Source: an uncultured Clostridia bacterium
GTDB lineage: Bacteria; Bacillota; Clostridia; Oscillospirales; Acutalibacteraceae
NCBI GenBank assembly: GCA_947166625.1
Contig: CAMVEX010000017.1
Coordinates: 1-64,000, forward strand
DNA: 64,000 nt
Direction of reading: 5' to 3'
The stretch's first letter is position 1, and each line of letters begins with the position of its first letter. The notes under the pieces were generated by a model. It was given only the letters and a program-made list of their open reading frames with translations, was not told the origin of the DNA and did not search any database. Of this stretch, positions 27,165 through 36,686 are shown in pieces. A program made the position numbers and the translations under genes.

Positions 27165-28379
27165 TCAGTCTCTGAGCGCGTAAGTGTTGATCACTCTTTC
27201 GGGAAGTATCGCCTTGACAAAATCGCTTGCCCGCGCAATATTTATCGCCGTCGTAAAATTCTGCGGAAGCTGCCTGATCTCTTTGATCTCGTCATCGCCC
27301 GCCGCATAAAGATTTATATCCGTCGGAGCCGGGGGCGCAAGCTTCTTTTCTATCCCGTCAAGCCCCGCGTGAATGAGAAGGGCGTAGGCTATGTAGGGAT
27401 TCGCCTCGGAATCGGGCGAGCGCAGCTCCATTCGTCTGTATTCACCGGATGCCGCCGGAATTCTGATAAGCTGAGATCTGTTTTCTCTTGACCAGGTGAT
27501 GTATTTGGGCGCCTTGAAGGCTCCGAGCCTCGTGTATGATTCGGGCACGGGGTTGAGAAACGCCGTTATCTCTTCGATATGGCTGAGCACACCCGCCATA
27601 AAGCTCTCAAGATAATCTTTGCCGTCAGCCGAATGAGGCGCCATATTTATATGCAGCCCGTTTCCGCTGCAACCGGGAAGCGGTTTCGGCGAAAAATCAG
27701 ACCAGAGACCGTGCTGCTCCGCTATGGCGGAAACGACGGATTTGAAGGTCACGGAATTATCTGCCGCCTCCAGAGCGTCGCTGTATTTGAAATCTATCTC
27801 GTGCTGGCCGGGTCCCTCTTCGTGATGTGAGCTTTCGGGGAGTATCCCCATTTCGCTCAGCGCGAGGCAGATCTCTCTGCGCACATTCACGCCTCTGTCC
27901 GCAGGCGCTATATCCATATAGCTCGCCTTATCGTGTGGGACGCCCGTGGAATACCCTTCCTCGTCGGTCTTGAAAAGATAAAATTCATGCTCGGCGCCGA
28001 AGCTCACGCTGATCCCGCGGGACGCCGCAAGGCTCACCGCCTCTTTTAGGATATGGCGGCAATCCATTTCAAAAGGCCTTCCGTCCGGATACTTTATATC
28101 GCAATAAAGCCTTATCACGCGCCCGTGTGAGGGGCGCCAGGGCAGAACGGAAAGGGTCGAAGCGTCGGGGAACAGAAACAGATCGCTCTTTTCCTCGCTT
28201 CCGAAGCCCTCCACGGCGGAGGCGTCTATCGCGATGCCGCTTTCAAAGGCCCTGTCAAGCTCCGTAGCCATTATGGAAACATTCTTCTGCTTTCCGAAGA
28301 CGTCGCAGAAAGCGAGGCGGATAAACGAAACGTCTTCCTGCTCGATGTAATCTTTGACATCCTGAACGGTTAATCTCAT
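27165..28379 (-). CDS. glutamine synthetase family protein (short type I paralogue)
   Basis: A 404-residue member of the GS-I family. SFIRLAFCDVFGKQKNVSI and the DASAVEGF motif form the N-terminal beta-grasp part. GAEHEFYLF and HHEEGPGQHEIDF carry active-site Glu and His residues, with SGNGLHINM and ANPYIAYALLIHAG following. It is about 40 residues shorter than the second GS at 32259-33602 and diverges in the C-terminal region. It may be a true glutamine synthetase, a gamma-glutamyl-amine ligase or a regulator; pairing with an ANTAR gene suggests a nitrogen-signalling role. GGAG precedes ATG at 7 bp. The gene has its own promoter and attenuator leader. Confidence 0.88.
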   Translation of the reverse strand: MRLTVQDVKDYIEQEDVSFIRLAFCDVFGKQKNVSIMATELDRAFESGIAIDASAVEGFGSEEKSDLFLFPDASTLSVLPWRPSHGRVIRLYCDIKYPDGRPFEMDCRHILKEAVSLAASRGISVSFGAEHEFYLFKTDEEGYSTGVPHDKASYMDIAPADRGVNVRREICLALSEMGILPESSHHEEGPGQHEIDFKYSDALEAADNSVTFKSVVSAIAEQHGLWSDFSPKPLPGCSGNGLHINMAPHSADGKDYLESFMAGVLSHIEEITAFLNPVPESYTRLGAFKAPKYITWSRENRSQLIRIPAASGEYRRMELRSPDSEANPYIAYALLIHAGLDGIEKKLAPPAPTDINLYAAGDDEIKEIRQLPQNFTTAINIARASDFVKAILPERVINTYALRD

Positions 28380-28390
28380 ATCAAGGTCTC

Positions 28391-28451
28391 CTTAAAAAGT
28401 AAAAAGGACGCACACCGACCTGCTCCGAGCAACCGATGAACGCCTTTGTTC
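28391..28451 (-). promoter_or_regulatory. attenuator leader of the glutamine synthetase paralogue
   Basis: The minus-strand leader begins with the hairpin GAAC-AAAGGC-GTTC (28438-28451). Its loop plus the next base forms the 5' arm of a longer stem AAAGGCG / CGTCCTTT (bulged A) that runs into TTTTTACTTTTT. The two structures exclude each other. Loop positions 1 and 4 are A and G. Confidence 0.68.
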
Positions 28452-28457
28452 GATAAG

Positions 28458-28486
28458 ATTATATATCGTTAAAAACCGATAGTCAA
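28458..28486 (-). promoter_or_regulatory. promoter of the glutamine synthetase-ANTAR unit
   Basis: Minus-strand TTGACT (28481-28486), 17 bp, TATAAT (28458-28463). The predicted start lies right at the attenuator hairpin. Confidence 0.82.
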
Positions 28487-28596
28487 TATTTTTTTAGCGC
28501 TTTTTCCCATTTTTGTCAGATGCACAAAATATTTTCATCCTTGCAGGACAGTCTTGTAAAAAATGCAAAAAACTCGCGAAAAAATCACAAATTCCC

Positions 28597-28625
28597 TTGA
28601 CAATGAATTTTTGCGATGTTAGAAT
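28597..28625 (+). promoter_or_regulatory. asnB promoter
   Basis: TTGACA (28597-28602), 17 bp, TAGAAT (28620-28625). It is divergent from the glutamine synthetase promoter. Confidence 0.8.
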
Positions 28626-28638
28626 TGCAATATCAAAT

Positions 28639-28677
28639 GGCAAAGGTGCCCGTTCGGGTGCCTTTGCCTCTTTTTTT
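28639..28677 (+). promoter_or_regulatory. asnB leader attenuator (intrinsic terminator before the gene)
   Basis: A complete terminator (GGCAAAGGTGCCC, loop GTTC, GGGTGCCTTTGCC, then TCTTTTTTT) stands between the promoter and the asnB ribosome site, so transcripts should stop unless antiterminated. Its 5' arm can instead fold as GGC-AAAGGT-GCC (28639-28650), a hexaloop with A1 and G4. Confidence 0.8.
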
Positions 28678-28697
28678 ATAAAAAGGAGGCGGTATAT

Positions 28698-30275
28698 ATG
28701 TGCTCTGTAATGGGGTTGCTTTCACATCCCGAAGAATATGAAAAATTTGAAGCAGCGTTTGAAAAAACCAAATCCAGAGGCCCCGACGATACAAAAATCA
28801 TAAAGGCGGGCGACGGTCTGCTCGGCTTTCACCGCCTCGCGATAATGGATCTCGAATCAACGGGCATGCAGCCCTTTGAGCTGGGCGAAAACAAGCTGGT
28901 ATGCAACGGCGAGATCTACGGATTCCGTAAGATAAAAAAGGAGCTTGAGAAAGAATACTCCTTCAAAAGCGATTCCGATTGCGAGATACTCCTGCCGATG
29001 TATGAGAAATACGGCTTTGATATGTTTGCCATGCTCGACGCGGAATATGCGCTCATTATCTATGACGGCAAAAGGGAATGCCTTATAGCCGCAAGGGATC
29101 CGATAGGCATAAGACCTCTGTTTTATTCTTATGACGGCAACGGCGATATAATGTTTGCGAGCGAGGCAAAAAACCTTGTGGGGCTCGGGGATAAGATAAT
29201 GCCGTTCCCGCCGGGGCATTATTATGACGGCGAAAAATTCGTATGCTATTCGGATATTGCCGAAACAAAGGAATATATCGACGGCGATATCGACGAGCTC
29301 TGCCGGGGCATTCACGACAGACTTGTCGCGGGCATCGAAAAGCGCCTTGATGCCGACGCTCCGATAGGTTTCCTGCTCAGCGGCGGGCTTGACAGTTCGC
29401 TTGTCTGCGCGGTTTCTGCAAAGATTCTCAAAAAACCGATACGCACATTCGCCATAGGTATGAGCGGCGACGCGATAGATCTGAAATACGCCAAAGAGGT
29501 CGCCGATCATATCGGCAGCGACCACAGAGAGATAATCATCACCGCAAGCGATGTCACAGGCTCGCTCGAGGATGTTATCGCCGCGCTCGGCACCTTTGAT
29601 ATCACCACCGTGCGCGCGAGCATGGGAATGTATCTTATATGCAAGGCGATCCGCGAAACCACCGATGTCAGAGTGCTGCTCACGGGCGAGATCTCGGATG
29701 AGCTTTTCGGATATAAATACACGGATTTCGCGCCCGACGCCGCGGCTTTTCAGAAGGAAGCGCAAAAAAGGATCAGAGAGCTTTATATGTATGACGTCCT
29801 CAGGGCGGACAGATGTATTTCCGTCCATTCCATGGAGGCAAGAGTGCCCTTCGGCGATCTCGATTTCGTAAAATACGTGATGTCGATAAATCCCGAAAAG
29901 AAAATGAATGTTTACGGCAAGGGTAAATACCTCCTGCGCCGCGCTTTCAGGGGCGATTACCTGCCCGGGAGCATACTGATGCGCGAAAAGGCGGCATTTT
30001 CGGATGCGGTCGGCCACTCTATGGTGGATTATCTCAAAGAATACGCCGAAAAGAAATATACCGATAAAGAATTTGAAGAGAAATCAGCCGCATACACTCA
30101 CGCAAGACCCTTCACCAAGGAATCCCTGCTTTACAGGGAAATATTTGAAAAATACTATCCCGGTCAGGGCGAAATGATAAAGGATTTCTGGATGCCGAAT
30201 AAAGACTGGGAGGGCTGTAACGTAAACGATCCGTCCGCCAGAGTTTTGTCAAACTACGGCGACAGCGGTAAATAA
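28698..30275 (+). CDS. asnB: asparagine synthase (glutamine-hydrolysing)
   Basis: A 525-residue enzyme making asparagine from aspartate, ATP and glutamine. The class II amidotransferase nucleophile is Cys2 (MCSVMGLL), with RGPDD, NGEIYGFR and LLGFHRLAIMD around the glutamine site. The synthetase domain has the PP-loop LLSGGLDSSLVCA near residue 228 and RVLLTGEISDELFGY, followed by the long AsnB-type C-terminus (DFWMPNKDW). Start is fixed by the N-terminal Cys and by AGGAGG 9 bp upstream. Expression is probably controlled by the leader terminator. Confidence 0.95.
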   Translation: MCSVMGLLSHPEEYEKFEAAFEKTKSRGPDDTKIIKAGDGLLGFHRLAIMDLESTGMQPFELGENKLVCNGEIYGFRKIKKELEKEYSFKSDSDCEILLPMYEKYGFDMFAMLDAEYALIIYDGKRECLIAARDPIGIRPLFYSYDGNGDIMFASEAKNLVGLGDKIMPFPPGHYYDGEKFVCYSDIAETKEYIDGDIDELCRGIHDRLVAGIEKRLDADAPIGFLLSGGLDSSLVCAVSAKILKKPIRTFAIGMSGDAIDLKYAKEVADHIGSDHREIIITASDVTGSLEDVIAALGTFDITTVRASMGMYLICKAIRETTDVRVLLTGEISDELFGYKYTDFAPDAAAFQKEAQKRIRELYMYDVLRADRCISVHSMEARVPFGDLDFVKYVMSINPEKKMNVYGKGKYLLRRAFRGDYLPGSILMREKAAFSDAVGHSMVDYLKEYAEKKYTDKEFEEKSAAYTHARPFTKESLLYREIFEKYYPGQGEMIKDFWMPNKDWEGCNVNDPSARVLSNYGDSGK

Positions 30276-30292
30276 ACGGAAGGAGAAAAAAT

Positions 30293-30436
30293 ATGTTCAG
30301 CGTAAAACCGTCAGCGGGATGCAACGCCGAATTCAGTATGAAAGCTCCCGAAATGGAAATCGGCGACTATGAAACAGCGAAAACTTCGGAGAATGCCTCG
30401 CACGACAGAGAGCGTGACAGCGAATCGGGCGAATGA
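30293..30436 (+). CDS. small hypothetical protein between asnB and pyrG
   Basis: A 47-residue frame starting at ATG 30293 with an excellent ribosome site (AAGGAG, 8 bp). It begins MFSVKPSAGCNAEFSMKAPE and ends in a highly charged, acidic tail (DRERDSESGE). It has no hydrophobic stretch and one Cys. It lies 17 bp after asnB and 39 bp before pyrG in the same direction, so it would be in the same transcript. I do not recognise a family. The strong translation signal and lack of overlap are the only evidence that it is real. Confidence 0.55.
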   Translation: MFSVKPSAGCNAEFSMKAPEMEIGDYETAKTSENASHDRERDSESGE

Positions 30437-32080
<1,644 letters not shown>

Positions 32081-32088
32081 AACATCTT

Positions 32089-32136
32089 AAAGCAACGGCG
32101 CTTTTCCGCTATGGAGAAGCGCCGTCTTTGGTTTTT
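32089..32136 (+). promoter_or_regulatory. attenuator/terminator between pyrG and glnA with an ANTAR-like hairpin
   Basis: AAAGC-AACGGC-GCTTT (32089-32104) forms a 5-bp hairpin with hexaloop A1, G4. Its loop and 3' arm overlap the 5' arm of a terminator (CGGCGCTT / AAGCGCCG, 32096-32124) ending in TCTTTGGTTTTT. No promoter is seen between here and glnA, so glnA probably relies on read-through of this element. Confidence 0.7.
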
Positions 32137-32151
32137 AAGGGGGTTGATACC

Positions 32152-32232
32152 ATGACAATCAACGTTGTCTGCGGTAACTTTTTCGGGGAATGGTTCCCGG
32201 ACGGAAATAATGAATGTGAAATAATGAATTAA
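32152..32232 (+). CDS. 26-residue putative leader peptide of glnA
   Basis: A frame of 26 codons, MTINVVCGNFFGEWFPDG followed by NNECEIMN, with AGGGGG 9 bp before the ATG. It ends 26 bp upstream of glnA and begins right after the attenuator. It is rich in aromatic residues (three Phe, one Trp) and has two Cys, with no runs of a regulatory amino acid. It could be a small protein that binds glutamine synthetase, as known small inhibitors do in other bacteria, or a translational leader. Neither is shown. Confidence 0.5.
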   Translation: MTINVVCGNFFGEWFPDGNNECEIMN

Positions 32233-32258
32233 AAACTAAAATAACGGAGGAAATGATC

Positions 32259-33602
32259 ATGAGCAAAATCACAAAAGAAGAAATCATAAAGAGCGCGAAG
32301 GAAAACAACGTGGAATTTATCCGCCTTCAGTTTACGGATCTGTTCGGAATTATGAAAAATATAGCTGTTACGGTTTCGCAGCTGGAGAAAGCGCTTGACA
32401 ATGACTGTATGTTTGACGGCTCTTCGATAGACGGCTTTGCCAGGATCGACGAGAGCGATATGTATCTGCATCCCGATCTTGATTCCTGGGCGATAGTCCC
32501 CTGGAGAAAGCATAATGAGATACAGACGGGCCGTCTTATCTGCTCGGCTTATAAAGCCGATAATAAAACCCCATTTGAGGGAGACCCGAGAAATATATTC
32601 AAGAGAGTGATAGATGAAGCCGCAGCGGAGGGCTACGGATTCAATGTGGGCCCCGAATGCGAATTTTTCCTTTTCAAACTCGATGAATGCGGCAAGCCGA
32701 CCATGCAGACGGGCGATGAGGCGGGTTACTTTGACCTCAACCCCATCGATCACGGCGAAAACTGCCGCAGGGATATCTGCCTGGCGCTTGAAAAAATGGG
32801 CTACACAATCGAGGCGTCTCATCACGAGGTAGCCGAAGGTCAGCATGAAATCGACTTCCAGTTCGGCGACGGCCTGACCACAGCCGACAGGGTTATGACA
32901 TTCAAACACGTTGTTAAAACCTATGCCACAAAGCACGGCCTTCACGCGACATTTATGCCGAAGCCGATTTACGGAATCAACGGCAGCGGTATGCATACGA
33001 ATATGAGTCTCTACGATATCAAGACAGGCAAAAATCTGTTTGACGATCCCGAAGGCGAACTCGGTCTTTCAAAAGAGGCATATTCTTTCATCGCCGGCAT
33101 TATGGATCACATCAAGGGTATGGCGGTATTCTCAAACCCGACCGTCAACTCATATAAGCGCCTTGTTCCCGGCTATGAAGCGCCGAGCTATCTGGTATGG
33201 AGTACATCTAACCGTTCCTGTCTCGTCAGAATTCCCGCTGCAAGAGGCAAGGGAACGAGAGTTGAACTTCGCTGCCCGGACCCGACCTGCAACCCCTATC
33301 TCGAAATGGCGCTCTGCCTTGCCGCAGGCCTTGACGGCATAAAGAGAGGCCTTGTTCCCAAACCCGCTTATGATAAGAATGTTTTTGTCCTCTCCGAAGA
33401 AGAACTGGCTGAAGAAGGCATCGATTGTCTTCCCGGCACTCTTGAGCAGGCAATTGCCGAGGCCGAGAAAGACCCGTTCATCAAAAAAGTAATCGGCGAG
33501 CAGGCTTTTGACAACTATATCAAGGGCAAAAAAGCCGAGTGGGATGATTACAGGACCAAGGTAAGTCAGTGGGAAATCGAAAAATACATGATTAACTATT
33601 GA
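32259..33602 (+). CDS. glnA: glutamine synthetase type I
   Basis: A 447-residue GS-I alpha enzyme joining ammonium to glutamate with ATP. VEFIRLQFTDLFGIMKN and FDGSSIDGF form the N-terminal domain. GPECEFFLF, HHEVAEGQHEIDFQ and NGSGMHTNMSL carry metal and substrate residues, FSNPTVNSYKRLVPGYEAP is a clear GS signature, and CNPYLEMALCLAAG closes the domain. The length and lack of an adenylylation-type tail match the alpha subtype of Firmicutes, which is feedback regulated rather than adenylylated. GGAGG lies 8 bp before ATG 32259. Next gene downstream is the ammonium transporter. Confidence 0.96.
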   Translation: MSKITKEEIIKSAKENNVEFIRLQFTDLFGIMKNIAVTVSQLEKALDNDCMFDGSSIDGFARIDESDMYLHPDLDSWAIVPWRKHNEIQTGRLICSAYKADNKTPFEGDPRNIFKRVIDEAAAEGYGFNVGPECEFFLFKLDECGKPTMQTGDEAGYFDLNPIDHGENCRRDICLALEKMGYTIEASHHEVAEGQHEIDFQFGDGLTTADRVMTFKHVVKTYATKHGLHATFMPKPIYGINGSGMHTNMSLYDIKTGKNLFDDPEGELGLSKEAYSFIAGIMDHIKGMAVFSNPTVNSYKRLVPGYEAPSYLVWSTSNRSCLVRIPAARGKGTRVELRCPDPTCNPYLEMALCLAAGLDGIKRGLVPKPAYDKNVFVLSEEELAEEGIDCLPGTLEQAIAEAEKDPFIKKVIGEQAFDNYIKGKKAEWDDYRTKVSQWEIEKYMINY

Positions 33603-33642
33603 TTTCCTCTTCAAATAAAAATACTCCTCTGCATTTTTCCTC

Positions 33643-33680
33643 AGGGAATGCCCTTTGAAATGCCGAGGGCATTCCCGGCA
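33643..33680 (+). promoter_or_regulatory. switchable hairpins in the leader of the ammonium transporter gene
   Basis: GGGAATGCCCT (33644-33654) pairs perfectly with AGGGCATTCCC (33666-33676), while TGCCG (33661-33665) can pair with CGGCA (33676-33680), excluding the first stem. The 5' part can also form AGGG-AATGCC-CTTT, a weak stem with an A1/G4 hexaloop. There is no T-run after the long stem, so any control would be by translation or stability. A further stem (GCGGTG / CACCGC, about 33690-33718) precedes the start codon. Confidence 0.5.
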
Positions 33681-33749
33681 CTTAAAACAGCGGCGGTGTA
33701 TCAGCTGTGCATTCACCGCATATTTTACGGAAAGAGAGTTATATATATT

Positions 33750-35504
33750 ATGAATGAATCAATATTTACCGCCGTTACACAAAGCGTATTCGGCGTATGG
33801 TTTCTGATCGGGGCGGCGCTTGTATTCTTTATGCAGTGCGGCTTCGCAATGGTCGAAAGCGGATTCACAAGGGCAAAAAACGCCGGCAATATAATAATGA
33901 AAAACCTGATGGATTTCTGCATCGGCGCCATTATGTTTATTTTGCTCGGATTCGGCCTGATGATGGGTGAAGAGTGCCTCGGCGGGTTTATCGGCATGCC
34001 GACTCTCGGAGTTTTCACCGATTACGCTCATTTCGACTGGTCAAATTTCGTTTTCAATCTTGTCTTCTGCGCCACGGCCGCAACGATAGTTTCGGGCGCT
34101 ATGGCCGAAAGGACAAAGTTTTCTTCATACTGCATCTATTCCGCGGTAATTTCTGCAGTAGTTTATCCGATAGAAGCAGGCTGGATCTGGAATCCGAACG
34201 GCTGGCTCGCGAAACTCGGCTTTCATGATTTTGCCGGGTCAACGGCAATTCATATGGTCGGCGGTATAGCCGCATTTATAGGAGCCGCGATGCTCGGCCC
34301 GAGAATAGGCAAATATAAAATCGATAAGGCAACGGGCAAAAAGACGGCAAGGGCAATTCCGGGTCATAATCTGACTGTCGGCGCGCTGGGCGTATTCATA
34401 TTGTGGTTCGGCTGGTATGGCTTTAACGGCGCGGCCGCTACGAATACCGATATGCTCGCCTCGATTTTTGTAACGACAACTCTCGCTCCGTCGGTCGCGA
34501 CTGTCGTTACCATGATATTCACCTGGATCAAAGACGGTAAACCCGATGTTTCAATGAGCCTCAACGCATCGCTTGCGGGACTTGTGGCAATAACAGCGCC
34601 CTGTGACTGCACCGACGCTCTCGGCTCGATAATTATCGGCGCCGTCTCGGGAATTCTGGTTGTAGTCGCGGTTGAAGTGATAGATAAGAAGCTTCATATT
34701 GACGATCCCGTCGGTGCGTGCGCCGTTCATCTCGCAAACGGCATATGGGGTACTTTCGCTGTCGGCCTTTTCTCGACCGGCGCGAACGGTGTCGGAAAAG
34801 GATTATTCTACGGCGGAGGCTTTAAGCAGCTTGGTATTCAGGCGCTCGGCTTCCTCGCAGTCGCCGCTTGGACGGTTTGCACAATGCTGGTTGTATTCAC
34901 CGCAATCAAAAAATTCCACGGTCTGCGTGTCAGCGAAGAGGAAGAAATCAAAGGCCTTGACGCTACCGAGCACAATCTTCCCTCAACTTATGCCGATTTT
35001 ATGCCGGCTATGGCGGTCGCGACCTCCGCTTCAATGAAGGCAATACTGCCCGACGCGAAAGATGTATCGCCTCTCGTTCCCGCTCAGCCTGTGGAAACAG
35101 CCGTTCCGGTTGAATCATATATCGCAAAGAGCAAACCCGCCCTGACTAAAATAGTTATGGTCTTCAATCCCGCGCGGTTTGAAGCGGTCAAAGACGCGAT
35201 GAATGATATCGGCGTTACGGGAATGACGGTAACAAACGTTATGGGCTGCGGCACTCAGAAAGGCCACAACATCAAGAAATACAGAGGCGTTGAGATAGAG
35301 GAAATGAATCTCAATCCGAAGATGAAGCTTGAAATGGTTGTCTCGGCAGTGCCCGTGCAGGATGTTGTTGACGCCGCGCGCAGGGTGCTCTATACAGGCA
35401 ATATCGGCGACGGCAAAATCTTTATCTATGAGGTTGACGATGTCGTCAAGGTCCGCACAGGTGAGCGCGGTTATGACGCTCTCCAGGGTGAGGATGATAT
35501 TTAA
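33750..35504 (+). CDS. amt: ammonium transporter fused to a PII signalling domain
   Basis: A 584-residue fusion. Residues 1 to about 400 are an Amt/MEP channel with eleven predicted membrane helices: FMQCGFAMVESGFTRAKN, GGIAAFIGA, FGWYGFNGAA and DPVGACAVHLANGIWG, the last including a pore His. A linker (about 400-460) leads to a complete C-terminal PII domain (about 468-575): VMGCGTQKGHNIKKYRG is the T-loop region and TGNIGDGKIFIYEV the PII C-terminal signature. The usual Tyr51 of the T-loop, site of uridylylation, is not present (RGVEIEE instead of RGAEY). The tethered PII could gate the channel by ATP/ADP/2-oxoglutarate status. ATG 33750 is preceded by AAGAGAG at 11 bp. Confidence 0.92.
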   Translation: MNESIFTAVTQSVFGVWFLIGAALVFFMQCGFAMVESGFTRAKNAGNIIMKNLMDFCIGAIMFILLGFGLMMGEECLGGFIGMPTLGVFTDYAHFDWSNFVFNLVFCATAATIVSGAMAERTKFSSYCIYSAVISAVVYPIEAGWIWNPNGWLAKLGFHDFAGSTAIHMVGGIAAFIGAAMLGPRIGKYKIDKATGKKTARAIPGHNLTVGALGVFILWFGWYGFNGAAATNTDMLASIFVTTTLAPSVATVVTMIFTWIKDGKPDVSMSLNASLAGLVAITAPCDCTDALGSIIIGAVSGILVVVAVEVIDKKLHIDDPVGACAVHLANGIWGTFAVGLFSTGANGVGKGLFYGGGFKQLGIQALGFLAVAAWTVCTMLVVFTAIKKFHGLRVSEEEEIKGLDATEHNLPSTYADFMPAMAVATSASMKAILPDAKDVSPLVPAQPVETAVPVESYIAKSKPALTKIVMVFNPARFEAVKDAMNDIGVTGMTVTNVMGCGTQKGHNIKKYRGVEIEEMNLNPKMKLEMVVSAVPVQDVVDAARRVLYTGNIGDGKIFIYEVDDVVKVRTGERGYDALQGEDDI

Positions 35505-35517
35505 TCGCAGAATTCAG

Positions 35518-35558
35518 GCAATTAAGGGCAGTTTTACGCTGCCCGGATATTGCTTTTT
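35518..35558 (+). promoter_or_regulatory. attenuator between the transporter and glutamate synthase genes
   Basis: A terminator with two stem sections (GCAAT / ATTGC outside, GGGCAG / CTGCCC inside) ends in TTTTT. The alternative hairpin AATT-AAGGGC-AGTT (35520-35533, one G-T pair) has the A1/G4 hexaloop and covers the 5' arm of the terminator. Confidence 0.65.
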
Positions 35559-35585
35559 AAGAACAATTATAAAGGAAGTCTGATT

Positions 35586-36686
35586 ATGTTAAAGGAAGGG
35601 CAGATAAGAATTCCGTCGGGCTGCGCTATTGCCGCGATTATCGACAGAAAAGGCGGAATGATAAACGGCTCGGAAATAATCAAATCCATCGCGCTTATGC
35701 ACGACCGTTCAAACGGCCTCGGAGGCGGTTTTGCCGCATACGGAATTTATCCGGAGCATAAGGATGAATACGCTTTTCATATCTTTTTCGAAAATGCTCA
35801 GGCGCATCAGGCGTGTGAGGAATTTCTCTTTAAGCATTTCAACATAGATGTTGCCGAGAGGATCCCGACCAAGACGATAGATTCCATAAGCAACGGCCCC
35901 GATATCTGGCGCTATTTCGGCAGAGTCAACAGAGTCCGTATGAAAAATTCGCGCCTTGACGAGAGCGAATATGTAGTTCAGTGCGTCACGAAGGTCAACT
36001 CCGCCTATGACGGCGCTTATATCTTCTCTTCGGGTAAAAATATGGGCTGCTTCAAGGCGGTCGGTTACCCCGAGGATGTGGGTGAATTCTATATGCTCGA
36101 TAAATATGACGCTTATCTCTGGACCGCTCACGGCCGTTTTCCGACGAATACTCCCGGCTGGTGGGGAGGCGCACATCCTTTCAATATTCTCGACTGGTCG
36201 ATAGTTCATAACGGCGAGATTTCAAGCTATGACACCAACCGGAGATATATCGAGCAATTCGGCTATAAATGCACGATGCAGACCGATACGGAAGTTATCA
36301 CCTATCTTTTTGACCATCTGATAAGGCATCACGGTCTGCCGGCGGATGTCGCCGCGGATGTTCTCACCGCTCCCGAATGGGATGAGATAGACAGGATGGA
36401 CCCCGAGCGCAAAGAATACTTCACAAATCTGCGCGCGATTTACAGCGGTGCACTCGTAAACGGGCCGTTTTCGGTGATCCTCGGCTCAAACAAGGGTCTG
36501 CTTGCCATCAACGACCGTCTTAAACTGCGTTCTCTGACAGCGGCGGTTAAAGGCGACAGAGCGTATTTCGCGAGTGAGGAGAGCGCAATCAGAATTATCT
36601 GCCCCGAACCCGAAAAGGTCTGGTCCGTAAGCGGAGCGGAGCCCGTATTTGTTCCGCTTGAAATTGATGAAAGGGAGGATGATTAA
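35586..36686 (+). CDS. glutamate synthase, glutaminase (class II amidotransferase) subunit
   Basis: A 366-residue protein corresponding to the N-terminal domain of GltB in the split, archaeal-type glutamate synthase. It releases ammonia from glutamine. The probable nucleophile is Cys13 in IRIPSGCAIAAII, which would be exposed by removal of a 12-residue leader, as in other Ntn amidotransferases. GLGGGFAAYGIYP, AHGRFPTNTPGWWGGAHPF, VHNGEISSYDTNRRY and TDTEVITY are the glutamine-site motifs. AAAGGAAG precedes ATG 35586. The stop codon abuts the ATG of the next subunit (TAAATG), so the three subunits are translated together. Confidence 0.9.
   Translation: MLKEGQIRIPSGCAIAAIIDRKGGMINGSEIIKSIALMHDRSNGLGGGFAAYGIYPEHKDEYAFHIFFENAQAHQACEEFLFKHFNIDVAERIPTKTIDSISNGPDIWRYFGRVNRVRMKNSRLDESEYVVQCVTKVNSAYDGAYIFSSGKNMGCFKAVGYPEDVGEFYMLDKYDAYLWTAHGRFPTNTPGWWGGAHPFNILDWSIVHNGEISSYDTNRRYIEQFGYKCTMQTDTEVITYLFDHLIRHHGLPADVAADVLTAPEWDEIDRMDPERKEYFTNLRAIYSGALVNGPFSVILGSNKGLLAINDRLKLRSLTAAVKGDRAYFASEESAIRIICPEPEKVWSVSGAEPVFVPLEIDEREDD

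Noticed and set aside
28857-30017. 386-codon minus-strand frame opposite asnB
   Set aside because: It is a mirror of the asparagine synthase gene, whose catalytic motifs are unambiguous; no ribosome site.
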